NCBI RefSeq assembly: GCF_003052265.1
Contig: NZ_QANS01000009.1
Location: 1 to 59,989, forward strand
Reading direction: 5' to 3'
Source: Stenotrophobium rhamnosiphilum
Lineage (GTDB): Bacteria > Pseudomonadota > Gammaproteobacteria > Nevskiales > Nevskiaceae
Length of the DNA stretch: 59,989 bases
Position 1 is the first letter of the stretch. Each line of letters opens with the position of its first letter. The notes beneath the pieces are model-generated. The model made no database searches. It was not told the origin of the DNA and was given only the letters and a program-made list of their open reading frames with translations. Both the position numbers and the translations under genes were made by a program. Positions 59,497 to 59,989 of this stretch are shown here, piece by piece.

Positions 59497-59989
59497 TTAA
59501 CACTTCGAAGAACATTCTTTTTGATAGCGATCTTCAAGCTCTCGTAGACGCCGAAGCTGGCGATTTAAGAGTTTTCTGTGTCCTCTGACTGTATCTCTTA
59601 ACTTTTCGCCCGGGCCGATTCTTTCAGGAAGATTTCCGGGATTTTCCTCCAAGTCAGGAATTCTTTTATCGTAAATATCTTTTTTCAAGTTGACGATTTT
59701 CGCTGCTAACGCCATGCATTTTGGGTTAAATGGGTCATCCGGCGGTTGGCCTGTATTGGGTATTGGAAGAGCTGGGTCAATTGTTTGCGTTATCGGCGCG
59801 GGCCGAACTATTGGAATTATGATTGGTCGAGGTAGAACCAAAGTTTGAAGTCCATTCGGGTCAATATTCCCAATCGGATTTCCATTTACATACCCATAGG
59901 TAGACCAGCTTCCTCCATTCAGCCCGATCGGATCTGATTCTACATAGCGTCCGATAAACGGACTGTAATCACGGAAGCCGTTCTGGAAG
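59497..59989 (-). CDS. C-terminal part of an RHS polymorphic toxin (cut by window end)
   Basis: 163 residues visible; the gene continues past 59989 and the frame is open to the edge. The first 50 residues are the RHS core end: [20 protein letters not shown], then [17 protein letters not shown], including the conserved R-YV--DPIGL and the DPNGL point at which the toxin tip is released inside the RHS shell. The tip (about 112 residues) has a Pro-rich start ([14 protein letters not shown]) and a charged domain with [20 protein letters not shown], then [20 protein letters not shown] and two C-terminal Cys. I do not know the toxin class; the Arg/His-rich core would suit a nuclease. The delivery route (type VI or insecticidal-like) is not visible. 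Confidence 0.88.
   Translation of the reverse strand, partial: FQNGFRDYSPFIGRYVESDPIGLNGGSWSTYGYVNGNPIGNIDPNGLQTLVLPRPIIIPIVRPAPITQTIDPALPIPNTGQPPDDPFNPKCMALAAKIVNLKKDIYDKRIPDLEENPGNLPERIGPGEKLRDTVRGHRKLLNRQLRRLRELEDRYQKECSSKC

Overview
The window is bacterial chromosome with Gram-negative hallmarks: TonB-dependent receptors, ExbB/ExbD, lipoproteins with lipoboxes and DUF1302 outer-membrane proteins. Gene style and operons fit a gammaproteobacterium of moderate GC (about 50-55% by eye) that lives on lipids, esters or aromatics. That placement is an impression from gene families; no rRNA or marker gene is present. I see no tRNA, rRNA, CRISPR array or insertion sequence.

Layout. 1-4.0 kb: a broken DUF11 surface-protein end, a PF10118 metal-dependent hydrolase, a small membrane protein resembling styrene-oxide isomerase, and an AraC regulator coupled to a carboxymuconolactone-decarboxylase-like protein. 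4.0-8.9 kb: a translationally coupled trio (SDR dehydrogenase, CocE-type hydrolase lipoprotein, DUF1302 porin-like protein). 8.9-20.3 kb: a TonB receptor, a GntR/FadR regulator flanked by two inverted copies of one operator/promoter, a two-domain esterase, an FAD-linked 2-hydroxy-acid oxidase, a lone LuxR-type HTH protein, an Lrp regulator and a fused indolepyruvate ferredoxin oxidoreductase. Together these suggest a route ester -> 2-hydroxy acid -> 2-oxo acid -> acyl-CoA. 20.3-27.0 kb: a TetR regulator and an operon of receptor, paralogous two-domain esterase, HSL-type hydrolase and SGNH hydrolase.

27.1-48.7 kb is the most striking part. Three cell-surface-signalling cassettes stand in a row, each with an ECF sigma factor, a FecR-type anti-sigma factor, a TonB receptor with an N-terminal STN signalling domain, and a DUF2147 protein. 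Receptor bodies and DUF2147 genes are recent duplicates, but signalling domains, sigma factors and anti-sigma factors are divergent. A tonB-exbB-exbD-exbD-TPR-DUF2147 operon follows directly, so uptake, energy supply and signalling sit together. Cassettes 1 and 3 each show a two-block motif repeated before the sigma gene and before the receptor gene, which look like the cognate ECF promoters. Before tonB lies a riboswitch- or attenuator-like RNA with a terminator that competes with a pseudoknot.

48.9-58.5 kb is mixed: a lipoprotein, a Crp-family regulator, a 51-residue DUF3309 protein, an FMN glutamate-synthase-like protein, N-formylglutamate amidohydrolase, a transglutaminase-like protein, a DUF748 protein, a lipase, an AraC regulator and a small lipoprotein. 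Two copies of an apparently new roughly 115-nt small RNA, each with three C-rich hairpin loops and an intrinsic terminator, bracket the block at 53-55.8 kb in divergent orientation. The window ends inside an RHS polymorphic toxin gene on the minus strand, with its toxin tip and adjacent probable immunity gene.
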